64,000 bases of DNA from Fulvimarina manganoxydans (GCF_900176465.1 NZ_FWXR01000015.1:62001-126000); one strand, 5' to 3'; positions 43,028 through 52,310 are shown, counted from the first letter of the stretch. Notes: generated by a model from the letters alone, not told the origin. Translations and numbers: made by a program.

Positions 43028-44209
43028 TCAGGCCGCGGCGCTTTGACCGAGCTTCTTCCATTCGGCGACCGCCCGTTCGGCGGCCTCCTGCAGCGTGTCC
43101 GCCACGACGACGTCCGGTGCCTTTTCGGCGAGGATCTTCTTGCCCTCTTCCACCTTGGTCCCCGAAAGGCGGACGATCAAGGGCAGGTCGAGGCCCACCT
43201 CTTCGCGCGCCTTGACCACGCCCTCGGCCACCCAGTCGCAGCGATTGATGCCGGCGAAGATGTTGACGAGGATGACCTTGACGTTCTTGTCCTGCAGGAC
43301 GGCGCGGAAGCTCTTCGCCACGCGCTCGGGGCTCGCGCCGCCGCCGATGTCGAGGAAGTTGGCCGGCTCGCCGCCCGACAGCTTGATCATGTCGAGGGTC
43401 GCCATGGCGAGACCCGCGCCATTGATGATGCAGCCGATTTCGCCCTCGAGGCCCACATAGCTGAGGCCGCGATCGGAAGCGAAGGTCTCGCGCGGATCCT
43501 CCTGGCTCTTGTCGCGCATCTCAGAAATGTCGGGCCGCCGGAACAGGGCGTTCTCGTCGAAGCTCATCTTGCAGTCGAGCGCCATGAGTTCGCCCTTGGA
43601 GACGACCAGCGGATTGATCTCCAGCATGGTGGCGTCGAAATCGCGGAACACGCGATAGCAGGCGAGCAGCGTGTCGGTCGCCTTGGTCACCATGGAGCCG
43701 TCGAGTCCGAGGCCGAAAGCGAGTTCACGCGCCTGAAACCGTTGCATGCCGCCGCCCGGATCGACGGTGATCTCGATGAGGCTGTCCGGCTCCTTGGCGG
43801 CGATTTCCTCGATTTCCATGCCCCCGGAGGGCGAGGCGATGATCTTGATGCGCTCGGCTTTCCGGTCGAGGACGATGCCGAGATAAAGCTCGCGATCGAT
43901 CTGGACGGTTTCCTCGATGTAGAGGCGATTGACCAGATTCCCCTTCGGCCCGGTCTGATGGGTCACGAGCCGGCGACCGATCAGATTGTCGGCGGCGGCT
44001 TCGACGTCTTCCTCCGAGCGGCAGAGGATAATGCCGCCGGCCTTGCCTCTGGCGCCGGAATGGATCTGCGCCTTGACCACCCAAGCCTCGCCACCGATCT
44101 CGCTCGCCCGGTAGCGAGCCTGTTCGGGGCTGTAGGCGATGCCGCCACGCGGCAGCTTCACGCCCTTTGTGGCCAGAAGCTCCTTGGCCTGAAATTCGTG
44201 AATATCCAT
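43028..44209 (-). CDS. mtkA: Malate thiokinase, large (ATP-grasp) subunit
   Basis: 393 residues, related to the succinyl-CoA synthetase beta subunit: [40 protein letters not shown] (ATP-grasp), [20 protein letters not shown] and [20 protein letters not shown]. With MtkB it makes malyl-CoA, which MclA splits. It lies 24 bases after mclA and 15 before mtkB on one transcript. Confidence 0.95.
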   Translation of the reverse strand: MDIHEFQAKELLATKGVKLPRGGIAYSPEQARYRASEIGGEAWVVKAQIHSGARGKAGGIILCRSEEDVEAAADNLIGRRLVTHQTGPKGNLVNRLYIEETVQIDRELYLGIVLDRKAERIKIIASPSGGMEIEEIAAKEPDSLIEITVDPGGGMQRFQARELAFGLGLDGSMVTKATDTLLACYRVFRDFDATMLEINPLVVSKGELMALDCKMSFDENALFRRPDISEMRDKSQEDPRETFASDRGLSYVGLEGEIGCIINGAGLAMATLDMIKLSGGEPANFLDIGGGASPERVAKSFRAVLQDKNVKVILVNIFAGINRCDWVAEGVVKAREEVGLDLPLIVRLSGTKVEEGKKILAEKAPDVVVADTLQEAAERAVAEWKKLGQSAAA

Positions 44210-44233
44210 GATCCCTGTCCTCCCTTGCCGCTC

Positions 44234-45178
44234 TTACTGTGCCCGTGCCCGGATCGCGTCGTCCACCGCGATGACGTTCTTGGCCATGCGCTCGGATGCG
44301 GCGTCGATCATCTTGCCGTCGAGGCTCGCGGCCCCCTTGCCGGCGGCGGCGGCCTCCTTCAGCGCTTCCAGAATGCGGCGGGCCTTTTCGACCTCGCCGC
44401 CCAAAGGTGAGAACTCTTCGTTCGCCAAAGTGATCTGGCTCGGATGGATGGCCCATTTGCCTTCGATGCCGAGGGCTGCCGCCCGTTTGGCGGCGGCGCG
44501 AAAACCGTCGGGATCGGAGAAGTCGCCGAAGGGGCCGTCGATCGGGCGCAGCCCATAGGCTCGACAGGCGACGGTCATGCGCGACAGGGCGGCATGCCAC
44601 TGATCGCCCGGATAGTCGGGGTTGAGGCCGCCGATATTGACGGTGCGCGCCTTGTTGAAGGCCGCATAGTCGGCGACACCGAAATGCAGGGCTTCGAGCC
44701 GCGAGGGCGCCGCCGCGATCGCTTCCACATTGGCCATGCCGAGCGGCGTCTCGATCAGCGCCTCAATGCCCACCTTGTTCTGATAGCCCTTGGCCATCTC
44801 GATCTGGTTGAGCATGGCTTCGACCATATAGACGTCGGCTGGAACGCCGACCTTCGGGATCAGGATCATGTCCAGCTTGTCGCCGGCCTGTTCCATCACG
44901 TCGACGACGTCGCGATACATGTAATGGGTGTCGAGGCCGTTGATGCGGACCGACATGGTCTTGTTCTTGGCCTTCCAGTCGATGTCGTTCAGCGCCGCGA
45001 TGATGTTCTTGCGGGCCTTTTCCTTGTCGTCGGGCGCGACGGCGTCCTCGATGTCGAGAAAGATGCAATCGGCGGCGCTATCGGCCGCCTTCTCGATCAT
45101 CGCCGGGTTCGACCCCGGCACCGCAAGCGTCGAGCGCTGGACCCGCATCTTGCGCAGATTGTGAATAGAATGGCTCAT
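44234..45178 (-). CDS. mclA: L-malyl-CoA lyase
   Basis: 314 residues of the HpcH/HpaI aldolase (CitE-like) fold: RSTLAVPGSNPAMIEKAADS, DCIFLDIEDAVAPDDKEKAR (acidic metal site), SVRINGLDTHYMYRDVVDVM and IEALIETPLGMANVEAIAAA. It cleaves malyl-CoA to acetyl-CoA and glyoxylate, closing the serine cycle. First gene of the leftward operon mclA-mtkA-mtkB-hprA-gckA; ATG follows GGGAGGAG. ppc, mtdA and fch are not in the window. Confidence 0.95.
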   Translation of the reverse strand: MSHSIHNLRKMRVQRSTLAVPGSNPAMIEKAADSAADCIFLDIEDAVAPDDKEKARKNIIAALNDIDWKAKNKTMSVRINGLDTHYMYRDVVDVMEQAGDKLDMILIPKVGVPADVYMVEAMLNQIEMAKGYQNKVGIEALIETPLGMANVEAIAAAPSRLEALHFGVADYAAFNKARTVNIGGLNPDYPGDQWHAALSRMTVACRAYGLRPIDGPFGDFSDPDGFRAAAKRAAALGIEGKWAIHPSQITLANEEFSPLGGEVEKARRILEALKEAAAAGKGAASLDGKMIDAASERMAKNVIAVDDAIRARAQ

Positions 45179-46042
45179 TACGCTCCTCCCAATGTCGTTC
45201 CGGCCGATGTCGATCCCTCGTCGCGCCCTCGATGTCTCGCGGTGCGGATCGGCAACCGGTGAAGCCTGTCATCCGGTCCGAAAGCCAAGTCCGTGGCGCG
45301 CCTTTCCCCTGCCAATGAGAGGGGGTGGCGCTTCCTTCTGGGGCCCAACTCTCGATGAGAGCCGGCCCGTCGGGGGCCTTCTTGGGTCCGCCTCGCGCCA
45401 TCGCCAGGGTCGTGGCGGCCGAGACCCATGGAGACGATTGCGATCGTTCGAAATCGCCAATTCCCTCTAGCCCGAAGTCTTGCCGCATGATGGTGCCGGA
45501 ACAGTCGTGCAACGTTTCTGCTTCATGTTCCAAGACCTCTCCATCCGTCCGGCTCGCCGCGAGCTCGCGCTTTCGACGGCTCTTCCTTGTTCCGAAAGCT
45601 ATGGCAGAGCCGTGACGGCGCGCCACACACAGGCGGATAGAAACTCCCCGTCCTCGGACCACCTTCCGGCTACCCATTCGGAGAAATGGGGTGTGGGCGT
45701 ACGCGCATGCGGTTAGCGCGGCTCGGGCGCTGCTTTGAGCATGAGGCACCACATCGGTGTCGTCAGATGCTCTTGATCGCCATGGTGCCGCGCCGGGTGG
45801 CCGAAACCGAAATCCGGCACCACTTTTTCGCCCCGCGCTCCGCCGGCACCATGACGAGGCCAAGCGATCGTCTCAGTGTGGTGGAAACGGTGTGGGGGAT
45901 CCCTCAAAGCCTCAACGCAAGCAGCGCGCGACGAGGCCAAGAAATTGCCAAAAAACCGCCCCCAACATGCTTGCGATGACTGATGCGCTTCGTTATATCA
46001 GCCGCACCAGAGGGCAAGCGGCTTTGATCGCCGGTCCGGCTC
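45179..46042. other. 864-base upstream region of the serine-cycle operon
   Basis: No convincing gene. Open frames on both strands have no family pattern and run across low-complexity GC-rich sequence. The part next to mclA should hold the operon promoter and any serine-cycle regulator sites, but I cannot point to a specific motif. A REP-like look (tgtcatccggtccgaaagcc near 45268) is not repeated elsewhere in the window. Confidence 0.35.
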
Positions 46043-46119
46043 CGGAGTGTAGCGCAGCCTGGTAGCGCACCTCGTTCGGGACGAGGGGGTCGCAGGTTCG
46101 AATCCTGCCACTCCGACCA
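46043..46119 (+). tRNA. tRNA-Pro (anticodon CGG)
   Basis: A 77-base cloverleaf with CCA encoded. The acceptor stem CGGAGTG pairs with CACTCCG. The D arm has AGCCTGGTAGC, the anticodon stem CCTCG/CGAGG carries loop TTCGGGA (anticodon CGG), and the T arm reads GGTTCGAATCC. It marks the border between the serine-cycle operon and the decayed accessory segment. No copy of its 3' end is seen downstream, so it is not shown to be an attachment site. Confidence 0.95.
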
Positions 46120-46456
46120 GCTTTCCAACAGAAAAATTGAGTTTTTTCAGATCCTCTGGAAGAGCCCCAAGCTTCCCGTGACAGAGACAATGCTGGACAC
46201 CTCCGTCGATTCGATCGGGAGAAGCGCGACCCCAACGATGGCGATCCCTCCTGCGAGATCGGGCATCGACCACCGTCTGGACGCCGTCCCGTCCGACGCC
46301 GCACAAACCGAACATGATCGCTCGCTCGCAGCTCATACGCTGCCGGCCCGCCTGACGATCCGTCCCGTGGCCGTGCCAACTCAACCGCACCGGCTCTTCC
46401 GGAGGCCATTTGGTTTGAGTCCTACGCTGCTATCGGCATTGGGTGGAGGGCGGCGG
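46120..46456. other. Gap between tRNA-Pro and IS remnant
   Basis: 337 bases without a recognisable gene. Just after the tRNA a short hairpin GAAAAA-ttga-TTTTTTC-like sequence (46131-46148) may end its transcript. Beyond that I see nothing that matches a family. Confidence 0.35.
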
Positions 46457-47010
46457 CTAGATTGGCTTCGGCTTCGGCAGACGGGAGTTGCCGATTGGCT
46501 GGAGAAGACGTCGATTGTCGAACCAGTCGACCCATTCGAGCGCGGCGAACGCAGTGGTTTTAAGGCTTCGCCATAGCCCGCGCCTGCCGATGACTTCGGT
46601 CTTGAACAGGCCGATCACAGTCTCGGCGAGCGCATTGTCATAGCTGTCGCCGACGGCGAAGCGAAACACGCGGCTCGGCCGCGCCAAGTCGCGACAAAGG
46701 TGAAATCACTGACCCATAGGGCGTTTGGCGACGGCGCCTTGAAGTTTCGGTTGACGTGGTCGAGCGGAGCGGGTGCCGCCTTGTCGCTCTTCGTCGTCTT
46801 CACCACCTTGCCGCGCACGGCGCCCTTCAAGCCCATAGCTTTCGGCAGCCGCCACATGGTGCATCGGGTGATCTCGAGGCCCTCGCGTTTCATCTGCCGC
46901 CAGACCTTCCGAACGCCGTAGACGCCGAAGTTCTCGCCGAAGATGCGTCGGACCTCTGTCGAAAGCTTCTCATCCTGCTTCTCTGGGTCCGATCGCCACC
47001 CACTCCTCAT
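46457..47010 (-). mobile_element. IS3-family transposase (OrfB) remnant with internal deletion
   Basis: Two pieces of one transposase survive in different frames. The upstream piece (47010 to about 46680) reads LSTEVRRIFGENFGVYGVRK, MWRLPKAMGLKGAVRGK and ALWVSDFTFVATWRG. The downstream piece (about 46655 to 46470) reads VGDSYDNALAETVIGLFKTE and FAALEWVDWFDNRRLLQPIG. Roughly 100 residues between them, including the second catalytic Asp region, are missing. The end is also frameshifted (AEAEAN appears in another frame). No intact ends are visible. The element is dead. Confidence 0.85.
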
Positions 47011-47054
47011 CCAACAGATCGCCTCGCGCCGATGCTGCCTCCACGAGGCAGCCT

Positions 47055-47190
47055 CAGATCAGACCTCAGACGAGATCCGTTTGATCGCTTCGCGATAGGG
47101 ATTCTCAAAGCCGCTCGAACGCTGCGCGGACTTTGATCCGGGATTAGTCTGATTCAGCCTAATCCCGGATCAGACGGTTTCGGAATCCGC
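47055..47190. repeat. Dispersed repeat, copy B (reverse orientation)
   Basis: Reverse-complement relative of the repeat at 37992-38110. The 23-base core at 47075-47097 is identical to 38064-38086, with only two mismatches when extended toward TGAGG. Instead of the small cruciform it has a perfect 14-bp hairpin (47134-47147 with 47159-47172) whose loop holds CTGATTCAG, also present in copy A. It lies directly between the IS3 remnant and purU. Confidence 0.65.
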
Positions 47191-47204
47191 TATGCCAACA
47201 GGTC

Positions 47205-48104
47205 CTAACCCAGCCGCTCCGATGCAAAGCTTCCCGGGGATGCGGGGAAGACGACCGTGCTCGATCCGTTCAGGAAGACGCGATGGAAGATATGCGCGTG
47301 GATTGCGCGTGAGAGGACTTGAGCCTCGACGTCGCGACCGATCGAGACGTAGTCGGCGGCCGATTGCGCATGGGTGACACGGGCCACGTCCTGCTCGATG
47401 ATCGGGCCTTCATCGAGCTCGGCGGTCACGTAATGGGCCGTCGCGCCGATGAGTTTCACGCCCCGCTCGAAGGCCTGCTTGTAGGGATTGGCGCCTTTGA
47501 AGCTCGGCAGAAACGAATGATGGATGTTGATGATGCGACCCGACATGGTCTCGCACATCGCGTCCGACAGGACTTGCATATAGCGCGCAAGGACGACGAG
47601 CTCGGCCTTCGTGGCGGTCACGATCTCCATGATGCGTTCCTCGGCCGCCGCCTTGTTGGCCTTGGTGACCGGGATGTGATGGAAGGGAAGATCGTGGTTC
47701 ACCACGAGCTTCTGATAGTCGAGATGGTTCGAGACGACGCCGACGATGTCGATCGGCAAGGCGCCGATGCGCCAGCGATAGAGAATGTCGTTGAGGCAAT
47801 GACCAAAGCGCGACACCATGAGCAGCACCTTCATGCGATCGCGGCCGTCGTGGAATGCGAAGGTCATGTCGAATGGCTCGGCGATGGCGGCGAAGCCCTT
47901 CTCGATATCGCCGAGGTCGCGACCCTCTTCGGAGATGAAGGCGATCCGCGTGAAGAAACGGCCCGTATCCAGATCGTCGAATTGGGCTGAGTCGATGATG
48001 TTGCAGCCCATCTCAGCCAAGTAACCGGAGATCGCAGCGACGATCCCGCGCGTGGAGGGGCAGACGACCGTGAGGATGCAGACGTTCATAAAGTGCCGTT
48101 TCAT
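47205..48104 (-). CDS. purU: Formyltetrahydrofolate deformylase
   Basis: 299 residues. An N-terminal ACT domain (NVCILTVVCPSTRGIVAAIS) is followed by the formyl-hydrolase domain: MKVLLMVSRFGHCLNDILYR, VGVVSNHLDYQKLV, RIINIHHSFLPSFKGANPYK (active-site HHSFLP) and GATAHYVTAELDEGPIIEQD. It releases formate from formyl-THF. In many methylamine users purU lies next to mgs/gma genes, as here. It appears intact. Start is uncertain: ATG 48104 or 48089; neither has a strong ribosome binding site. Confidence 0.92.
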   Translation of the reverse strand: MKRHFMNVCILTVVCPSTRGIVAAISGYLAEMGCNIIDSAQFDDLDTGRFFTRIAFISEEGRDLGDIEKGFAAIAEPFDMTFAFHDGRDRMKVLLMVSRFGHCLNDILYRWRIGALPIDIVGVVSNHLDYQKLVVNHDLPFHHIPVTKANKAAAEERIMEIVTATKAELVVLARYMQVLSDAMCETMSGRIINIHHSFLPSFKGANPYKQAFERGVKLIGATAHYVTAELDEGPIIEQDVARVTHAQSAADYVSIGRDVEAQVLSRAIHAHIFHRVFLNGSSTVVFPASPGSFASERLG

Positions 48105-48477
48105 GATGTTTTCGACCAAGGGGTAAGGCGACGGCCGGGATTCGTGACGAGACCACCAAAGCCCGGTCGCGGGCGGTAAGACAATCGCGGCGGCATGTGT
48201 TTCCCCAGTCCAGTTCAGGTCCATCGACCCGCTCTCATCCGAGCGGCGGCAACGACGCCGCGCAGGAGCCGGCCACCGCGCCGACGAACTGGCCGGATCG
48301 TGATGCCCCGTCTTCCCGGTCCACGCCTTCGCGAGCGGGACAGGACTTACCGTTTGCGCCCGGATGAATACAAGTCAAAAATCACCTCAGAAGAATTTTG
48401 TTTTCTTCTCAGTTGATTTTTTCTACCGCGCCTATGGAATGGTCGCGCCAAGACGACAAGGCCGAAAGGAGCGCAAC
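48105..48477. promoter_or_regulatory. Divergent region between purU and mgsA remnant, with nested palindrome
   Basis: At 48377-48421 two inverted repeats are nested: AAAAATCA (48377) with TGATTTTT (48414), and AGAAGAA (48389) with TTCTTCT (48403). The centre is TTTTGTT. This AT-rich palindrome, about 55 bases before the mgsA start, is a good operator candidate, perhaps for the XRE-cupin regulator downstream. The rest of the 373 bases shows no gene. Confidence 0.5.
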
Positions 48478-49113
48478 ATGTGCGGGATCGTTGGTTTGTT
48501 TCTAAAGGACCGCTCGCTTGAGAAAGATCTCGGGCAGCTCCTGTCCGACATGCTGGGGACGATGACTGATCGCGGCCCGGATTCGGCGGGCATAGCGATC
48601 TACGGCCAAGAGATCACGGGCCGAACGAAGGTAACGATCCAGTCCGATACGCCAGATGTCACCTTCTCGGACTTCGAGCAGCGGGTGGGCGCTCTCCTCG
48701 GGAAGAGTTCGGGCCTTCGCATCAAGGGGAGCCACGCGGTTGCCGGCGTGCCGAACGAACGCGTTGGCGACGTGCGCAAGATGATCGACGATCTCGAAGG
48801 CGCCGTACGTGTGATGAGTGTCGGTGAGACCATGGAGATTTACAAGGAAGTCGGCCTTCCCAAGGACGTCGTCTCTCGCTTCGAAATCCCGGCCATGTCG
48901 GGCACGCACGGGATCGGCCATACCCACATGGCGACCGAGTCGGCCGTAACGACTCTCGGGGCTCATCCCTTCTCAACCGGCACAGACCAATGTCTCGTCC
49001 ACAACGGATCGCTGTCGAACCACAACAATCTGCGGCGCGAGTTGAAACGATTGGGCATACGGTTCGAGACCCAGAACGATTCTGAGGTCGCCGCCGCCTA
49101 CCTCACCGCTTGC
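48478..49113 (+). pseudogene. mgsA: mgsA/glxB-like class II glutamine amidotransferase, 3'-truncated
   Basis: About 212 residues match the N-terminal two thirds of the N-methylglutamate synthase amidotransferase subunit (MgsA/GlxB). MCGIVGLFLKDRSLEKDLGQ gives the nucleophile Cys2; MTDRGPDSAGIAIYG and GTHGIGHTHMATESAV also belong to the family. After EVAAAYLT the homology stops; the frame runs on through unrelated sequence to 49341, antisense-like to an mgsC piece in another frame. AAAGGAG before the ATG is intact, so a truncated glutaminase could still be made. The missing part would finish the glutaminase fold. Confidence 0.8.
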
Positions 49114-49116
49114 ATG

Positions 49117-49638
49117 AATGACCACCACCGGCGACGGCGGCATGACGGACGAGGAGCGCGGGCACTCCGACACGCTGGTCTACCAGTACTTGCCCTCGCG
49201 CTACGGCATGAATCCGACCGATCTTCGCCGGGCGGACGCGATCGAGATCGTCGTCGGCCAGGGCGCCAAGCCCGGTGGCGGTGGCATGCTGCTCGGCCAG
49301 AAAATCTCCGATCGCGTCGCGCAGATGCGCACGTTGCCTAAGGGCATCGACCAACGTTCGGCCTGGCGGCATCCGGATTGGACGGGCCCCCACGATCTCG
49401 AGATCAAGATCCTCGAACTTTGCGAAATCACCGATTGGGAGAAGCCGATCTACGTCAAGATCGGCGGTGCGCGGCCCTATTACGATACGGCGCTTGCCGT
49501 GAAGGCCGGAGCGGACGTCGTCGTGCTCGACGGCATGCAAGGCGGAACGGCCGCGACCCAGGACGTCTTTATCGAAAATGTCGGTCAGCCGACGCTCGCC
49601 TGCATCCGGCCCGCAGTCCAAGCGCTTCAAGAGATTTG
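49117..49638 (+). pseudogene. mgsC: mgsC/glxD-like FMN-binding glutamate synthase fragment
   Basis: About 173 residues from the middle of the glutamate-synthase-like FMN subunit of N-methylglutamate synthase: TGDGGMTDEERGHSDTLVYQ, IEIVVGQGAKPGGGGMLLGQ, GIDQRSAWRHPDWTGPHDLE and VVLDGMQGGTAATQDVFIEN. Both ends are missing: the N-terminal part, and the C-terminal part after RPAVQALQE. The mgsB subunit that should lie between mgsA and mgsC is also gone. It joins directly to gmaS sequence at its 3' end. Confidence 0.85.
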
Positions 49639-50254
49639 ACCGGCAATGGCTGCCATTGCCACATCTCGGTCTGGAACACGGACGGCTCGGTCAACGCCTT
49701 TGCCGACAAGGACGCCCCCTTCGGCCTCTCGGCGAAGGGTAAGACCTTCCTCTTCGGCATCATGCGGCACGGGCCCGCGCTCGCGGCGATCACAATCCGA
49801 CGGTGAACTCCTATAAGCGCATCAATGCGCCGCTCACCACCTCCGGAGCCACATGGGCGCCGAACGCCATCACCTGGACCGGCAACAACCGCACCCACAT
49901 GGTCCGCGTGCCAGCCCGGGCCGCTTCGAATTGCGCCTGCCGGATGGGGCGGCCAACCCCTATCTTCTCCAGGCCGTCATCCTCGCTGCGGGCATGAGCG
50001 GAATGGAGACGAACGCCGATCCCGGCCCTCACAGCGATCTCAACATGTATGTGGACGGGCATCGCGCAACGAACACGCCTCGCCTACCGCTGAATCTCCT
50101 CGACGCGCTTCGGGCGCTCGAATGCGACGAAACGTTCTGCATGGCGATCGGGCCGGAATTCGTCTCCTCCTATCTCAAGAAAAAGCGCGAGGAGTGGACG
50201 AGCTACGCCAGCGCCATCACCCAATGGGAGCGCGACAACACCCTCGACGTTTGA
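49639..50254 (+). pseudogene. gmaS: gmaS (gamma-glutamylmethylamide synthetase) 3' remnant with two frameshifts
   Basis: Glutamine-synthetase type III-like sequence in three successive frames. From 49639: TGNGCHCHISVWNTDGSVN. From about 49793: NPTVNSYKRINAPLTTSGAT, then TWTGNNRTHMVRVP. From about 49918: PGRFELRLPDGAANPYLLQA to KREEWTSYASAITQWERDNT. The C-terminal WERDNTLD is characteristic of GmaS. The first half of the enzyme, including the ATP site, is deleted at the junction with mgsC. GmaS would have joined methylamine to glutamate. The remnant cannot be functional. Confidence 0.88.
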
Positions 50255-50287
50255 TATCGGCAGGCCCATGAAGCCCTTGGACTTGCC

Positions 50288-50491
50288 TCGGAAAACTGCA
50301 CCGATAATCCCATGGTCGAGAGCTTCTTCAAGACCCTGAAATCAGAACGCGTCTGGCGCACCGCCTGCCAGACAAGGACCGAGGCGACCGCCGCGATCGG
50401 TCGAAATATTGACGGCTTCTACAACTCTGTCCGGCGCCATTTGGCGCTCGACTTCATCAGCCCGCTTCAGTTCGAAAAGCGGGCAGCGTAA
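50288..50491 (+). mobile_element. IS3-family transposase C-terminal scrap
   Basis: 68 codons in one frame read SENCTDNPMVESFFKTLKSE, then DGFYNSVRRHLALDFISPLQ and end FEKRAA-stop. This is the last catalytic Glu region and tail of an IS3-group OrfB, of a different subgroup from the remnant at 46457-47010. It lies 30 bases after the gmaS remnant. No inverted end is visible. It is likely the trace of the element that helped to rearrange the locus. Confidence 0.8.
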
Positions 50492-50528
50492 AGCCAAAAA
50501 CGCTCTCCACTTTCCCGTGGCAAGTCCA

Positions 50529-51245
50529 CTATCTCTCGCCACGGTCCTGCGGATAGCAGATGAACGACAGATAGATGCAGGGAAGTTTGACGAAGTCCTC
50601 CGGCCCGTGCGGCGCATCGGCATCGAAGAAGAAGCTGTCGCCCGGCTGCATGTGAACCCGCGTCTCGGCATGGCGATAGATGAATTCGCCTTCGAGCATG
50701 TAGAGGAATTCGAGTCCGTCGTGTTGGAAGGTCGGAAACACGTCCGACTCCTTCGACAGCGTGATCAGGTAGGGCTCCACCGTCACGCCGCTTGAGTTGT
50801 TCCCGATATGGCCGAGAAGGTTGTACTGGTGCCCTGCGCTCGTCCCGCGCCGCTCCATCTCGACCCCTTCGCCGGCCTTCACGAACACCGCGCTGCGCTG
50901 CTGCTCGAATCCCTTGAAAAAACCGGTGATCGGAACCCCGAGCGCCTGCGACAGGGCTTGAAGCGTCGCGAGCGAGGGCGAGATGTTCCCGCGCTCGATC
51001 TTGGATAGCATGCCGAGCGACATGCCGGTCGCAGAGGCCAGATCGCCGATCGTCAAGCCATGCTGTCGGCGGAGGTTGCGCACCTCGCGCCCGATCGCGC
51101 TTTCGAGCCGCTTCTCCGTGACCGGCTTGACCGCGTGAGAATCCTGGTGGAGTGCCGTTCCCGTAAGGCCCGTCTCGCCACGCTTGGCCTCGACTGCCGC
51201 TTCGGTTCCGGCATTCTCGTTGCGGGCGTGCTTTTTGGCGGGCAT
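50529..51245 (-). CDS. XRE-family regulator with C-terminal cupin
   Basis: 238 residues and apparently intact. A basic N-terminal tail (MPAKKHARNENAG) is followed by an HTH_3 domain (VRNLRRQHGLTIGDLASATG, LGMLSKIERGNISPSLATLQ) and a cupin_2 domain (HDGLEFLYMLEGEFIYRHAE, QPGDSFFFDADAPHGP). Such regulators sense small metabolites and often stand beside amine, polyamine or sarcosine catabolism genes. Here it sits among wrecked methylamine genes and probably once controlled them. Confidence 0.88.
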   Translation of the reverse strand: MPAKKHARNENAGTEAAVEAKRGETGLTGTALHQDSHAVKPVTEKRLESAIGREVRNLRRQHGLTIGDLASATGMSLGMLSKIERGNISPSLATLQALSQALGVPITGFFKGFEQQRSAVFVKAGEGVEMERRGTSAGHQYNLLGHIGNNSSGVTVEPYLITLSKESDVFPTFQHDGLEFLYMLEGEFIYRHAETRVHMQPGDSFFFDADAPHGPEDFVKLPCIYLSFICYPQDRGER

Positions 51246-51322
51246 TTCGTCTCCTCAAGACAGTTGGTGCCTTGGACCCTTCGGGACGTCCGCCGGAACC
51301 GCTCTTTACTCGAATGCATCTA

Positions 51323-52310
51323 TCACAAGGGGGCACCCCGATCGACGGCTTTCCCGTGGAGAAAGGTGAGCGACCTTTCGTTTCTTGGCCCATGGCCGTA
51401 GCGGGTCTTGTAGGCGCGCGAGAAATGACTTGCGCTGCGAAAGCCCGATGCGACGGCGATCTCACCGACGGAAAGCCGGGTCTGGCAGAGGAGACGCTGG
51501 GCGTGATGGAGCCGGATGGTGAGATAGTGCCGATCGAGCGTCGTGTGCATATGCTTCTCGAAGAGGCGCTCGAGCTGGCGGATCGAGACACCGGCGAGCG
51601 CGGCAAGACGAGCGCGGGGCAGGGGCTCTTCCACATGCTCCTCCATCGCCTCGACACGTTCGACAGACCGACGCTCGGAAAGCCGAAGCGCTCGAAGCGG
51701 GTCATCAGCTGTCCGCTCGCGCCGGCGCGCACATGGCTCTGCAGGAACCATTCGCTGACGGCGGCCGCAAGGGCCGTTCCATGAGCCTTGGCGATCAACA
51801 CATGCATCATGTCGAGGGCCGAGATGCCGCCGGCGCAAGTCAGGCGCCCGCGATCGATCTCGTAGATCGAGGAGATGAGACGCGGCTGCGCGAAGGCCTC
51901 TGCGAAGGCTGCCGCGTGCTCCCAGTGGATCGTGCAGCGATACCCGTCGAGAAGACCGGCGGCGGCCAGCACGAACGGCCCGCCCGAGACACCGGCAAGC
52001 CATGTTCCGCGGCGGGCGAGACGTCTCAGCCAGGCAAAGGTCGGCTCGTGATCGAAGGTCGATGGATTGCCCGCCGCACAGACAATGAGGCCGTCATAGT
52101 CCTCCGCCTCGCCGACCGCGTGATCGGCCGCGAAGGCCAGGCCGGTCGAGGCCTCGACCACACGCCCTTCGAGCGCCACATGGCGCCAGCTGTAGAGGTC
52201 GCGGCCGGACAAGACATTGGCGGCGCGGAAGGGCTCGATCGCCGAGGCGTAGGGCATCGTCGCAAAGCCCGGCACCAGGAGGAAGCCGAGCCGCTCCTGT
52301 TTGCCTGTTT
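51323..52310 (-). pseudogene. GlxA-type (DJ-1/PfpI + AraC) transcription regulator, frameshifted
   Basis: The N-terminal two thirds lie in one frame: LGFLLVPGFATMPYASAIEP, GLIVCAAGNPSTFDH and AGVSGGPFVLAAAGLLDGYR. The AraC domain lies in another: MEEHVEEPLPRARLAALAGV, SIRQLERLFEKHMHTTLDRH and LSVGEIAVASGFRSASHFSR. The break is near 51675-51690, between LMTRFERFGFP and ERRSVERVEAME. No good start codon is seen for the N-terminal frame either. Relatives control glycine betaine, sarcosine or carnitine catabolism. A single sequencing error could mimic the shift, but the neighbours are also broken. Confidence 0.78.

Noticed and set aside
45078-45863. Long minus-strand frame upstream of mclA
   Set aside because: No recognisable domain, unusual Arg/Ser-rich composition, and it overlaps the clear start of mclA.
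46043-46119. tRNA-Pro as an integrase attachment site
   Set aside because: No integrase gene and no downstream copy of the tRNA 3' end could be found in the window.
45904-46128. Minus-strand frame reading [20 protein letters not shown]
   Set aside because: This is the antisense translation of tRNA-Pro, a frequent false protein call.
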